DNA of 34,371 nucleotides from Acidobacteriota bacterium. GTDB taxonomy: Bacteria > Acidobacteriota > Terriglobia > Bryobacterales > Bryobacteraceae. The notes under the pieces were generated by a model, which saw only the letters and a program-made list of their open reading frames with translations, did no database searches and was not told the DNA's origin. Where the stretch lies: contig VFZP01000013.1 in the NCBI GenBank assembly GCA_016871115.1, forward strand, positions 1-34,371, read 5' to 3'. Position numbers and translations under genes: made by a program. This document shows positions 1-9,243 of the stretch, piece after piece. Each line of letters starts with the position of its first letter. The first letter of the stretch is position 1.

Positions 1-92
1 CGCCCGGTGCGGGCATCACAGTATCTGGGTCGACCCCTTTCCGCCGCTGCCCCGTCATCTCCGGTCGGCCCGAAGATCAAAAAAATACGTTT

Positions 93-3000
93 TTACATGA
101 TCGCTAACAAAACGCGCAGCAACCACCCACGCGCGGGCTGTTTTGTGAGCTGAGCGGCCGCGTGGACGTACCAGCGGAGCTGCGTCTCGTAGTGCCGGCG
201 GCGCGAGTGGAAGTCCGCGTCGGTCTTGTAGTCGACGATCTGCCATGACGCGCCGTCGAAGTAAGCGAGGTCCACAATGCCTTCGAGGAGGCGGCCGTCC
301 GCCGCGCGGAAGCGAACCGGCCACTCGCGGTGGACGCGTGGCGCGGCGGCGGCCGCTTGCAGCAGAGGATGCGCGAGCGTGGCGGCCACGGCTTCCGCCG
401 CGGCGGCGCGCTCTTCCTCCGGCGCGCCCATGATGCGGCTCTGCAGTTCCACCTGCGTCTCGACGGTTTCACGCGTGGCGCGGAAATCGATGTCGCGCAT
501 CACCACATGGAGGAGCACTCCGAAATGCGAGCCGAAGGCGCGCGGCGTTGCCGTGTCGCGGCGGGCATCCGCCACGTCCACTGGCAGCACGGCGGGAGGC
601 GGCTCAGTGGCTTCGCTCGGCGAGAAGATTGTGAAAGCCGGTGTGGCTCCGCGTGCGGCGATGGCCTCACGCTGCTCGCGCCACGCTTCGTACGCCGTGA
701 TGCTGGCAGACTCTTCGTCGCCCGCCAACACCTCCTCCTGCCGGAAACCGTAGTTGGCTTCGACGCCCAACTTCAATGCCCCGGGGTCCCACCACACCAA
801 GCGGTGCGCGCCGGCCGAGGGAGTGACCAAGCCGGGCCTCACCGACATCTCTCCGCCCCGGTTCATCTCCGGCGGCCGGCTGAGCACGGAGCTGTCTCCG
901 AAACGCGGGCAGCCATCGGCTTGCGGCTCGGAGCGGCGGAAGGCGCCCTTCTCCGGATACACGGCACGCCACAGCGGCGATAGCCAACTGTCCTGCACTT
1001 CTTCGTCGCCCACCGTGGGCACCACCAGAAGGTCACGCGCACGGGTGGCCGCGACGTACGCCACGCGCACGCCCTCGGCTTGCTCACGCGCCAGTTCGCG
1101 GTCACGATGTGCAAGCAGCGGCCACGGCGTGCATTGCAGCAGGCGCATGGCGCACAGGTGGCGCTCGGAATCCACGTAGCGATCCGGCTCGCGAGGCGAC
1201 AGGTTCGCGGTCATGTCGGCGAGGATCACCACGGGAAACTCCAGGCCCTTGGCGGCATGCACGGTCATCATGCGGACGCCTTCGGAGCCTTCTTCGAGGG
1301 CGGGCGCTTCGGACGACTCGGCCTTTTCCACCTGCGCTTCCAGCATCTCCACAAAGCCACGGAACGAGATGCCGCCTTCGCTTTCATAACCGCGCGCCAC
1401 GTCGGCCACGCGATACACGTTGGCCAGCACCTGTTGGCCACCGGGGCGCAGAGCAAAGCCCGCGTGCGCGCGGGTGAATTCGAGGAGCTGATGCACGGTG
1501 GCCGCCACGGGCCGCCAGTTGCGCTGGCGGTGCAGTTCGCGCAGCAACTCCAAGGCCTGGCGAATCGGCGTGAACTTTGCGTCGAGTTGATCGAGGTCCG
1601 GCAGGTACGGCGACAGCCGCTTGTACAAGAGCCGGAACTCGAGCAGCAATGCATCGGGGATCGCGAACAACGAGCCTTTGAGCGCCGCGAAGACCGAGAG
1701 TTCATCGCCCGGCCACTCCACGGCGGCCAAGGCCGCGCGCAGCGTTTCCACCTCCTCGCGCGCGTGGAACGAACGCGAGCCCACGAGCAGGTGGGGGATG
1801 CCGCGGGCTTCGAGGCTGCGTGTATAGTCGCGCGTGAGGTCACGCCCGAAGCTGGTGAAGCGGCGGAACAGCAAGCAGATGTGGCGCGCGGAGATGGGCG
1901 TGAACGCACCCGTGTCGGGGTCTTCCACCTGCCAGCCGCTTTCGTTGATGAGCCACTCGGCGTAGGCGGCGATCGTGTCCGGCAGGCAGTTGTTGATCTC
2001 GATCTTCGAGAGCCGGAACATGCCATAAGGACGCGGCGCGGGTAGCGCGACGACGGAGGGCTGCCCGGTGAGCGGGGTGCGAACTTCTTCGAGAGGTGAG
2101 TACTCGGCTTGGCCCGCTTCCATGTCGCCCGTCATCTCCGGCGCGAAGGCGGCGTTCACCATTTGCTGAATCGGGTGCACGGAACGGAAGCTGCGAGTGA
2201 GGCGGACCACGCCCACGCCGCGCCCGGCGAGCCGGTCTCGCAGGCCGCGATACAGCACGACGTCCGCGCGGCGGAATTTGTAGATGGACTGCTTGGGGTC
2301 GCCCACGAGGAACAGCTTGCCCGGCACGGGCGTGACGTCGAGCCAGTCATCCGCGGCCGCGGCGTCTGAGCAGAGCAGCAGGAGGAGTTCCGCTTGCACC
2401 GGGTCTGTGTCCTGGAACTCGTCAACGAAGATATGCGAGAAGCGGCGCTGGAGGAACTCGCGCACTTCGCGGTTGTCGCGCACGAGGTCGCGCGCCTTCA
2501 GCAGCAGGTCATGAAAATCGAGGAGCCCCGCCTGGCGCTTGAGTTCTTCGTAACGCTCAACGAGGCCTGACATTTCTTCCCGCAACGCGTGCGCAAGATC
2601 GGCTTCAGACTGCACGCGGAACTGGTCCAGCGCGTACGTCAACTCCTCAGCGCCTTTCGCCTTGATGCGGGTGAGATCGCGCAGGAGCTTGAGGAGCAGC
2701 GCTTCAAGCGTATCGTAGTCACGTGCGCCAACCGCTTCAGACCGCTCGATCCACGCGGCGAGATCCGTGACCACCTGGAACTTCTGGTTCACGCGCGGCG
2801 CCATCTGCCGCACACGCTCGGCCAGTAGGTCCACTTCCGTGGCGCGGTCCCACTCCACGCGATCCCACGGCGTGGGATAGTCGCGCCATTCAATCAACGC
2901 GCGGCCCGCGGACTTCAGCCGGTCCAGCGGGGCTTCCTCGCCGGGCTGCAGCGCGAGGCGGATCAGCGCGCGGCGCAGCCCGGGCGCCGTTTCGTTGAGC

Positions 3001-3473
3001 TGCTCCTGGATCCAGGCGCGAAACGCCCGCTCCTGGATCTGGCGGCTTGCGAGTTCGGTGAGTTCGCGGAAGGCCGGATCCACGCGCGCCTCCACCGGGC
3101 GCTCACGCAGGATCTGTCCGCAGAAGGCGTGGATGGTGCCGATGGACGCTTCTTCGAGATGCGCCAGCGCGCCTTCGAGCGCCGCGCGCCGCTGATCGCT
3201 GTCTTCCTCGGCGCGTGCACGGTCAAGCTCCTGCCGCAGGCGAAGCTTCAACTCGCCGGCGGCTTTGTTGGTGAAGGTGACGGCGGCAATCTTGTCGATG
3301 TCAGCGCCTTCGGCCAGCACAGCCACGATCCGGCGTACCAGTTCCGTCGTCTTGCCCGTGCCCGCGGAGGCCTCCACGATGAGGCTTTCTTGTAGCGATG
3401 TGCGGATGCGCTCACGCGCCGCCGCGTCTTCGTTGTCGCGCGGTACGAGCCGAAGCCCTGCGCCGCTACTCAT
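93..3473 (-). CDS. addA: AddA/RecB-like UvrD-family helicase-nuclease
   Basis: ATP-dependent SF1 helicase with a C-terminal nuclease, expected to work with the neighbouring AddB in processing double-strand breaks for recombination. Visible helicase motifs: Walker A ASAGTGKTT (about residues 35-43), motif Ia AAVTFTNKAAGEL, Walker B FVDEFQDTD (about 350), motif III LVGDPKQSIYKFRRAD, a TVHAAKGLEF motif V and a YVAATRARDLL motif VI. The C-terminus keeps a PD-(D/E)XK nuclease core, GIVDLAY then IVDYKTD (about 1063-1083). Length is about 1126 residues, normal for AddA. The ORF track starts 27 codons earlier, but I choose the ATG at 3473: it overlaps the addB stop as ATGA and has GAGGG five bases upstream. 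Third gene of a ku-addB-addA operon. No Chi-recognition assignment can be made by eye. Confidence 0.93.
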   Translation of the reverse strand: MSSGAGLRLVPRDNEDAAARERIRTSLQESLIVEASAGTGKTTELVRRIVAVLAEGADIDKIAAVTFTNKAAGELKLRLRQELDRARAEEDSDQRRAALEGALAHLEEASIGTIHAFCGQILRERPVEARVDPAFRELTELASRQIQERAFRAWIQEQLNETAPGLRRALIRLALQPGEEAPLDRLKSAGRALIEWRDYPTPWDRVEWDRATEVDLLAERVRQMAPRVNQKFQVVTDLAAWIERSEAVGARDYDTLEALLLKLLRDLTRIKAKGAEELTYALDQFRVQSEADLAHALREEMSGLVERYEELKRQAGLLDFHDLLLKARDLVRDNREVREFLQRRFSHIFVDEFQDTDPVQAELLLLLCSDAAAADDWLDVTPVPGKLFLVGDPKQSIYKFRRADVVLYRGLRDRLAGRGVGVVRLTRSFRSVHPIQQMVNAAFAPEMTGDMEAGQAEYSPLEEVRTPLTGQPSVVALPAPRPYGMFRLSKIEINNCLPDTIAAYAEWLINESGWQVEDPDTGAFTPISARHICLLFRRFTSFGRDLTRDYTRSLEARGIPHLLVGSRSFHAREEVETLRAALAAVEWPGDELSVFAALKGSLFAIPDALLLEFRLLYKRLSPYLPDLDQLDAKFTPIRQALELLRELHRQRNWRPVAATVHQLLEFTRAHAGFALRPGGQQVLANVYRVADVARGYESEGGISFRGFVEMLEAQVEKAESSEAPALEEGSEGVRMMTVHAAKGLEFPVVILADMTANLSPREPDRYVDSERHLCAMRLLQCTPWPLLAHRDRELAREQAEGVRVAYVAATRARDLLVVPTVGDEEVQDSWLSPLWRAVYPEKGAFRRSEPQADGCPRFGDSSVLSRPPEMNRGGEMSVRPGLVTPSAGAHRLVWWDPGALKLGVEANYGFRQEEVLAGDEESASITAYEAWREQREAIAARGATPAFTIFSPSEATEPPPAVLPVDVADARRDTATPRAFGSHFGVLLHVVMRDIDFRATRETVETQVELQSRIMGAPEEERAAAAEAVAATLAHPLLQAAAAAPRVHREWPVRFRAADGRLLEGIVDLAYFDGASWQIVDYKTDADFHSRRRHYETQLRWYVHAAAQLTKQPARGWLLRVLLAIM

Positions 3474-6400
3474 GGCAACCCTCGCAGGCGATTCAATGCG
3501 TCCAACCGCTCCGCCGGTTTGCGCCGCAAGCGCTCTTCTTCGCGCGGGCCGCACACACGCTCGTAGTCACACATCGTGCACGCTTCGCGCGCGGGGGCGG
3601 CCGGCAAGAACCCTTGCGCGAGCGCTTCGTCGATTCCCTCCAGCACCTGCTCCAGATGCTGCCGGGCGATCGGCTTCACCGGCACGCTGTATTCCTTGTA
3701 GCCGCCACGCTGCGTGCAATAAAACAGACGCCCCATGGAAACGGGCTGTCCCAGCATCTGCCCGGCGGCCAGCGAATACAGCAGCGGCTGCAAAACCGCG
3801 CCGCCGCCCACCGCCATTGGAGCTTTGTCGAGGGGGCGGCCTGTCTTGTGATCCGTGATGCGAATCAGGCCTGACTCGCGGTGGCGCTCCACCAGATCGA
3901 TCGATCCGCGGAGCCGCACGCCTGCCATCGGCGCCACATCTTCGGCGCGCGAAGCATCGTCACGCGAGCCGCCGCGTTCTTTCAACCCGAAGCCCAGCTC
4001 AAAGTGAACCGGCGTCCATTCGTCGTCAATGGTGGCCACGTGCCGCGCCCATGTGCGCAGATCGGTGCGCAGGTCTTCGATCTCGCTCACCCACACGCGG
4101 TCAATCGCGGGCGCCAGCTTCTCGCGCCACTGCTCGGCTACCTGATTCAACGCGCGGTCTGCATGCTCCAGCGCGGGGGCGAGCCGCGAACGGTCCAGCG
4201 GCAAAAGACCTTCGTGCTTCATCGCCTGGAAGAACGTGAACTGCGCTTCGTGGAACAACGCGCCGCGCGTCAACGGGTCCAGTTGCTCCAACGCGGCAAT
4301 GCCGTCGCGTTCGCGAAGCCCGTGCACGGCCTGCAGAAAGAAACGATACGGGCACGAAGCATACTGCTGCAGCGAGGTGGCCGAATAGACGCGGGCGCTC
4401 AAACGGTGGGCCTCCAGCAAACCCGCCGTGGGCGCGTCTTTGCTCGCCACCAATCCATCCGCCCATGACCAGGCGTTCTTCCAACGCAACCACCGCGTGC
4501 GCAGCGAACGCGCCAAGTGGGTGTTGACCGCCAGCAGATACCGCCCCACGCCGCGACGGCGTTCCGGCGGCAAGTCTTCAAACTGCCGCAACGACGCAAT
4601 ATCGTATTCGGTATCGTCAATGGCCTCGCGTGGATCCGCCGGCGCGGGCCATCCCAAACGCGACGGCGCGGCCTTGGCGGCGCGCTCCTGAAACTTGCGC
4701 AACTCCGGCAATGCGCCTTCGGCAGCACGCACCACTTCCAGCGCATAAAACGACGGCACGCGCGGGCGCGATTGCGCGGTATCCATGCGCGGATAGGACA
4801 CCACCAGTTGCTGCTCGGCGGCACCTGCCGCGACGGCTAACAGGAGCCGCTCGCGCGCCACTAGTTGATCGCGCCCGGGCAGCGGATGCGGCAAGGCGCG
4901 GCGGTAATGATCCAGTAACAGCGGATCCTCGTACGCTTTGCGCGGAAAGACTCCCTCGGTAAGGCCCGGGAGAAACACGACGTCGAACCGGTGCGCGCGG
5001 GCCTCCTCAATCGTGCCGCAGAACACCGCGCCATATCGCCGCGACGGTGGGTCGGCGCGCAAGAAGCGCAGGCGATCCTGCAACACGCCGTACACTTCAT
5101 CCAGCGTCGCGGGGCCCACTTCGCCCATCGGCCGCAGTTCATTTAGTACGGCCAGCACGGCTTCCGGCGCGCGCAGCGTCGTCTCGGCGAGTTCGATTAG
5201 TGCCGTCAGCCACTCGGTCCACTTTGCGCGGCGAGGCAAGGCGTCCAACAGCCCGATCACCGGCAGCGCGAAGCCTCTCAACGCGCTGAGTTGCTCCAGC
5301 CGGCGTGATGTGCCCTCGCTCTCGGCGCTGCTCAGTTGTAGCTTCAACTCTTCCTCGTAACCGTCAATGCGGCGCTCCCAACGCGCGCGCCCGCCCACCA
5401 CGGCGGCATCCACCAGCAACTGCTCCCAGCCGCGCGGCGCGGTGATCACCGGGCCCGGTCCAGCAGCCTCGCCCTGCGGCGACTCACCCGTGTCGGCGTC
5501 CGGTTGGAAGCCTGCCAGCAGTTCGTCCTGCGGCGGCGTGAAACCACGTTCCACACGCACCGGGCCGCCGCCGGCATCGAGATCCGGCACCTGCGCCAGC
5601 GATAGATACTCAGCAAAGCGCGACGCTGAACAATCTTCCGCCGCGCATTGCAGCAGCGCCAGAAACGCACGGCCTGCCGGATCCGGACGCGCGGACCCAC
5701 GCGGAAAAAACGCCGGAATGCCAGCCCGGCGCAACGCGTCCTCGAGCAACGGCTGATACTTCTCCGGGTTGCGCATCAGTGCGGCCATCGCGTCGAACGG
5801 CAGTCCTGCTGCCGCGAGCTTCTGGATGCGGCGCGAGATCTCCACACACTCCAGGCCCTCGCCCGGCGCCGAGAACACTGCCAACGAGTCATCCACCGGT
5901 GCGGCTTCGAGGTGTGTTTCAAACACCTGCCGCCGCAGGCGCGCCAGAGTTTTCTCTTCCCGCGCATCGCCGTCCACTGCGCCGATTTCAGCCGCTACGC
6001 CGAGCGCCGCTTCCAGATGCTTGCGCGATTCTTCGTCCGCCTCGAGCGTCACGGCCAGTACCGCGGGCGAGCGCTGTACGAACGCCGCCACCAACTCGCG
6101 TTGCCTGGCAGACCGCACAGCCACGTCGAGCATCAGCACCGGCAATCCCAGGACGCGGTGCGTGCCATCGCCGGCGGCCTTCAGCGCGAGGCCGTAGAGC
6201 GTGGCTTGATCAGAGAGAGACTGCTGCTGCAGTTGCGCCGCGAAGTCCAGGTGCAGCCGCGCAAGATCCGCCCCGGGCGCGCCGGTGGCGGCGAGTTCGG
6301 CGGCCCCCACGTTCTCCATGCGCAGCTCGGTGAGCGTGCGTGCCGCCGCGCGCACAAAGCCCGGCGTATCGGCGACGGGGTGGAAATAGGGTAAGCGCCG

Positions 6401-6700
6401 GCTCGCGCGCAACTCATGCACCACGCGCGCCACCAGCGCTTCGAGCCCCAGCATGCTGACCGGAGCCAGCCCCCAGCGCGCGAGTTCGGGAGAAGCAAGC
6501 TGCGCGGCGAGGTGCGACAGCGTGAGCGTATGGACGCCGAGGAGCCCTTCGCCGCACACTTTGCGAAGAAGATCGTCCGCCGCGCTGCGCGATGGAGCCA
6601 GCACCAGCATTTCCGATGCGCCGCCGCGATGCGCCTCCAGAAACGCGGCCGCTTCGGCATGCATGGCCGCGGCGGCCGGAAAGCGAACGAGCCGCGTCAC
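3470..6700 (-). CDS. addB: AddB-like PD-(D/E)XK exonuclease subunit
   Basis: Partner subunit of the AddAB helicase-nuclease. At 1076 residues it has the length and layout of AddB: an N-terminal inactivated helicase-like region and a C-terminal nuclease with GSIDLVE (about 930) and IRITDHKTG (about 948). The four cysteines of the AddB iron-sulfur staple are visible: one in YASCPYRFFL (about 780) and three in ACTMCDYERVC (about 1040, C-x2-C-x5-C). The N-terminus shows no Walker A GKT, so this subunit probably does not hydrolyse ATP, unlike Bacillus AddB. It starts at a GTG that overlaps the ku stop (GTGA), and its own TGA overlaps the addA ATG, implying translational coupling on both sides. Function is inferred from family knowledge and gene order. 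Confidence 0.9.
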   Translation of the reverse strand: MTRLVRFPAAAAMHAEAAAFLEAHRGGASEMLVLAPSRSAADDLLRKVCGEGLLGVHTLTLSHLAAQLASPELARWGLAPVSMLGLEALVARVVHELRASRRLPYFHPVADTPGFVRAAARTLTELRMENVGAAELAATGAPGADLARLHLDFAAQLQQQSLSDQATLYGLALKAAGDGTHRVLGLPVLMLDVAVRSARQRELVAAFVQRSPAVLAVTLEADEESRKHLEAALGVAAEIGAVDGDAREEKTLARLRRQVFETHLEAAPVDDSLAVFSAPGEGLECVEISRRIQKLAAAGLPFDAMAALMRNPEKYQPLLEDALRRAGIPAFFPRGSARPDPAGRAFLALLQCAAEDCSASRFAEYLSLAQVPDLDAGGGPVRVERGFTPPQDELLAGFQPDADTGESPQGEAAGPGPVITAPRGWEQLLVDAAVVGGRARWERRIDGYEEELKLQLSSAESEGTSRRLEQLSALRGFALPVIGLLDALPRRAKWTEWLTALIELAETTLRAPEAVLAVLNELRPMGEVGPATLDEVYGVLQDRLRFLRADPPSRRYGAVFCGTIEEARAHRFDVVFLPGLTEGVFPRKAYEDPLLLDHYRRALPHPLPGRDQLVARERLLLAVAAGAAEQQLVVSYPRMDTAQSRPRVPSFYALEVVRAAEGALPELRKFQERAAKAAPSRLGWPAPADPREAIDDTEYDIASLRQFEDLPPERRRGVGRYLLAVNTHLARSLRTRWLRWKNAWSWADGLVASKDAPTAGLLEAHRLSARVYSATSLQQYASCPYRFFLQAVHGLRERDGIAALEQLDPLTRGALFHEAQFTFFQAMKHEGLLPLDRSRLAPALEHADRALNQVAEQWREKLAPAIDRVWVSEIEDLRTDLRTWARHVATIDDEWTPVHFELGFGLKERGGSRDDASRAEDVAPMAGVRLRGSIDLVERHRESGLIRITDHKTGRPLDKAPMAVGGGAVLQPLLYSLAAGQMLGQPVSMGRLFYCTQRGGYKEYSVPVKPIARQHLEQVLEGIDEALAQGFLPAAPAREACTMCDYERVCGPREEERLRRKPAERLDALNRLRGLP

Positions 6701-7572
6701 GCCTTCTTGCGGGGTTTCCGCGCGGGCGCGGCATCGTTGGTGCCGGTTAGCAGCAATTGTTGTTCGGGCTCGGCCTGATCGGAGTCTGCCCCCGCGGCGG
6801 CGGGCTTCTTGAAGGCCGCCAGACTGGTCTTCAGGGCTTCCATGATGTCGATCACCGGCGCGAGTTCCTGCGCGGCGGGTGGCGCCACCACATCCTGATC
6901 CTTCACCTCGGACTCAATCATGTTCTTCAGCGACTCGCGGTAGGTGTCCTTATACTTCTCCGGCTCGAAGTGTCCGCCCAGCGCCATCACCAGACTCTTG
7001 GCCATCAGCAGTTCTTTGTCCTGGACCATTCCGGTGTTGACGCGGAACTCGTCAATGGCGCGCACTTCGTCCTGGTAGTACATGGTGTGCAGCAGGATGC
7101 CGTGGCGGCCCGGGCGCAGCACTACCGTGTGCTCGCGGTTGTGCATGGTAATCTTGGCCAGCGCAAATTGTCCGGAGTCGTTCATCGCCGCATACAACAG
7201 CGTGTAGGCCTTTTCGCCCGCTTCGTCCGGCTGCAGGTAGTAGCTGCTTTCGAGGTACACCGGGTCGAGTTCAGACGCGGGCACGAACTCGAGGATTTCC
7301 ATCACTTTTGCCGTTTTCGGCTGGATCTTCTTGATGTCCTCTTTCTCGATGATGACGTAGCGGTCTTTCTCATACTCGAAGCCCTTGACGAGTTCGCTAC
7401 GCGGCACCGGTTTGTCCGTACTGGCGGAGAAAAGCACCTGCTTGACGCGCGAGTGGTCCGCCTTGTGGAGTTGATTGAAGCTTACGGTTTCCGGCCGCGC
7501 GGCGACGGTCATCTTCACGGGAATGGAGACCATGCCGAACGTGATATGACCTTTCCAATTAGTCGCTGCCAT
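6697..7572 (-). CDS. ku: Prokaryotic Ku, non-homologous end-joining protein
   Basis: DNA-end-binding homodimer of bacterial non-homologous end joining. The opening NWKGHITFGMVSIPVKM, with a central stretch reading QFALAKITMHNREHTVVLRP and LLHTMYYQDEVR, is typical bacterial Ku. Length 291 residues fits the family. The C-terminal tail after about residue 255 is low complexity and ends basic (RKPRKKA), as in many bacterial Ku tails that touch DNA or ligase. ATG start at 7572; only a weak purine stretch precedes it. The usual partner, LigD, is absent from the window. Instead Ku is the first gene of a coupled operon with addB and addA, whose products act in resection for recombination. No operator or dedicated promoter was recognised in the 139 bases upstream. 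Confidence 0.95.
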   Translation of the reverse strand: MAATNWKGHITFGMVSIPVKMTVAARPETVSFNQLHKADHSRVKQVLFSASTDKPVPRSELVKGFEYEKDRYVIIEKEDIKKIQPKTAKVMEILEFVPASELDPVYLESSYYLQPDEAGEKAYTLLYAAMNDSGQFALAKITMHNREHTVVLRPGRHGILLHTMYYQDEVRAIDEFRVNTGMVQDKELLMAKSLVMALGGHFEPEKYKDTYRESLKNMIESEVKDQDVVAPPAAQELAPVIDIMEALKTSLAAFKKPAAAGADSDQAEPEQQLLLTGTNDAAPARKPRKKA

Positions 7573-7711
7573 TCTCGTTTCATAGCACTAACTGCGCTGC
7601 GCCCGCAACTACGAGATCCGCCCGCGGCCTTCAAGCCCGTGGTTTGACCGCCGGCCCGCGAATAGGTTGCACTTCTCCCGGCGGGCGCACCTTCGGTTTT
7701 TCCGAACACCG

Positions 7712-7957
7712 CTATAACCAGGCGTTCACTTCGGCGGAATGAAAGCGCCACTGTCCCATCGCCTTGAACCCAGGCAATCCTTCGACGCCGTGCGAATCCT
7801 CGTGCAGCCGCGCCCAGCGAGTCACTGTGCCGGCCGACATACGCAGCCAGCGCGCCACGTCCGCCGCGGTGAGCGCGCCTTCGCGCTGCGCAATCAGCGT
7901 TACGACTTTACCGTTCCGCCGCCAGAACCACGCTGCCGCCGCCGCTGCCTTGGCCAT
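7712..7957 (-). CDS. Small helix-turn-helix DNA-binding protein
   Basis: A protein of about 81 residues with a predicted winged or excisionase-type helix-turn-helix: LTAADVARWLRMSAGTVTRW forms the helices and QWRFHSAEVNAWL resembles the C-terminal strand/helix seen in HTH_17 (AlpA/excisionase/MerR-like) proteins. I start it at the ATG at 7957 rather than the ORF-track 8020, because TAGGAAC lies at good Shine-Dalgarno distance and the upstream gene ends only 8 bases before. It is the last gene of the rimP operon by arrangement. Its target is unknown; a role as a local regulator is an inference only. Confidence 0.7.
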   Translation of the reverse strand: MAKAAAAAAWFWRRNGKVVTLIAQREGALTAADVARWLRMSAGTVTRWARLHEDSHGVEGLPGFKAMGQWRFHSAEVNAWL

Positions 7958-7965
7958 GTCTGTTC

Positions 7966-8629
7966 CTATCTCGTGATCCGCAGATTTGCGAAATGCGCTT
8001 CGGTTCCGGGTCCGATCCAAAGAGCCACCGCGCCTTTGGCGCCCGGGCCCAGCTTGAGATCATTGACGACCAGCGTGGGTTGGGCGTTGCCATGCACGTA
8101 CAAGCGCGCCTGTTCGCCTTGCACGGCGATGCGCACCTTGGTCCACGCCCCTGGCTCGAGATCCACATACGACTCATACTTCTCCGGCGTTTCCTTGCGC
8201 GACCGCGCCCAGGGATACTCGGGAAAAGAGATGTACTGCACCGAGTGATTGCGCCTTCCCTGGTCTTCCGCCCGGCCGTTGGCGGGCCGCAGATAGATGC
8301 ATTCGAACTTCGACACGTCGGGCGCCACGCGAAAGGCGACACCCACAAAGCCGCACGCCTGTCCGGATGCACCGGCGCCGGGACGCCCCGCCAGATCGAT
8401 CTCAATGACGCCGTTGGTGAAGTCCTCGGTGCCGCCGATCAGCACCAGCTTGTCTTCGCTCTCCCGCGGACTCCGGCGTCACGCACAGCCCCGCACGGCC
8501 TTGATGAACCGCGGCGGCAATGGCTGTCTGGTGTGCCTTGAGTCCGTCCGGACCGTCCAGCGAGCGCGACAACGTCGTCTGCGCTGAGAGGGCGGCGGTA
8601 CACAGCAATACGACTCCTGTCAGCTTCAT
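7966..8629 (-). pseudogene. LamG/concanavalin-like exported protein, frameshifted
   Basis: The 5' part (8402-8629 frame) encodes a Sec leader, MKLTGVVLLCTAALSAQ, and about 40 further residues. The 3' part (7966-8445 frame) encodes a beta-sandwich resembling LamG or 3-keto-disaccharide hydrolase (DUF1080-like) domains, with DFTNGVIEIDLAG, GFVGVAFRV, VDLEPGAWTKVRIAVQG and AHFANLRI. The two parts are in different frames. In the 3' frame a TGA sits just upstream near 8480 and coding resumes as ESEDKLVLIGG, so a one-base change between about 8460 and 8485 splits the gene. GGAG seven bases ahead of the ATG supports the start; the upstream gene stops one base before it. Could be true decay or a sequencing error. 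Sugar or glycan binding is inferred from fold only. Confidence 0.75.
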
Positions 8630-8630
8630 C

Positions 8631-9236
8631 CTAATACTCCAGTTTCCCGCGATACACGAGGTCTTTCACTTTGAATTCCGCTTCAGCGAACGGCCTGGGA
8701 TTGCCGGGCACATACAGCAAGACGTGGAGCGTGTGCACTCCTTCGAGCGGCAGCCGTGGAAACAGAATGCGCAGATACGGATCGCTCGGCGTGGGCGGAA
8801 AATGCCCCATCGGGAAAATCTTCTTGCGGCCGCCCACGCGGATATAGCACTCTTTCTCCATCTGCTTCAATTCGCGCGATTCGCTGAAGGCGGTCAGATT
8901 CGCCACGCGCGTGGCCACCACGATACGCTTGCCCGGATTCTGGGAAATGTAGGTGAAGTAGTCGTCCTCGTCCGCCCGCGCCTCGGCTTGGCCTTCCGCC
9001 GCCCCGCGCGTGCGCAACTGCAGTTCGGCGTCGCGCATGGGACTGGCTGAGGCCAGAAAAACCGGCGAGGCCGAGTTGAGCGCGGTGGCGCCCCAGGGCG
9101 AGAGGGTGAAGATGGACTCGATTTCCTCGCGGGTCCACTGTGCCGGTGGTTTGGACTCCCAGAACGGCGCCTGGGCCGCAGTGGCAGCCGTAACCGCACT
9201 CAGCACAGCGGCGGCGATGGCGCGGCGGCGAGTCAC
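8631..9236 (-). CDS. Exported protein of unknown function
   Basis: A protein of about 201 residues that I do not recognise as a named family. The likely start is the GTG at 9236, giving a clean Sec leader MTRRRAIAAAVLSAVTAATAAQ; the ORF-track start at 9302 would overlap the preceding gene. The mature part begins with a conserved-looking segment, PPAQWTREEIESIFTLSPWG, and ends with a strand-rich region (DPYLRILFPRLPLEG, HTLHVLLYVPG, AEAEFKVKDLVYRG) suggesting a beta-rich domain. It follows the DUF503 gene by 7 bases and precedes the LamG-like gene by one base, so it is probably co-transcribed with both. Periplasmic location is inferred from the leader. Confidence 0.7.
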   Translation of the reverse strand: MTRRRAIAAAVLSAVTAATAAQAPFWESKPPAQWTREEIESIFTLSPWGATALNSASPVFLASASPMRDAELQLRTRGAAEGQAEARADEDDYFTYISQNPGKRIVVATRVANLTAFSESRELKQMEKECYIRVGGRKKIFPMGHFPPTPSDPYLRILFPRLPLEGVHTLHVLLYVPGNPRPFAEAEFKVKDLVYRGKLEY

Positions 9237-9243
9237 CCTACTG

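Noticed and set aside
1-92. Sequence beyond the addA stop
   Set aside because: Too short and without a recognisable gene; the A/T runs near 80-95 do not form a convincing terminator.
277-2045. Long plus-strand ORFs opposite addA
   Set aside because: They are antisense shadows of a clear AddA coding frame in GC-rich DNA and show no domain pattern.
7680-7711. TTCGG-AAAAA-CCGAA hairpin after the HTH gene
   Set aside because: Only a 5-bp stem and no T-run, so not callable as a terminator.
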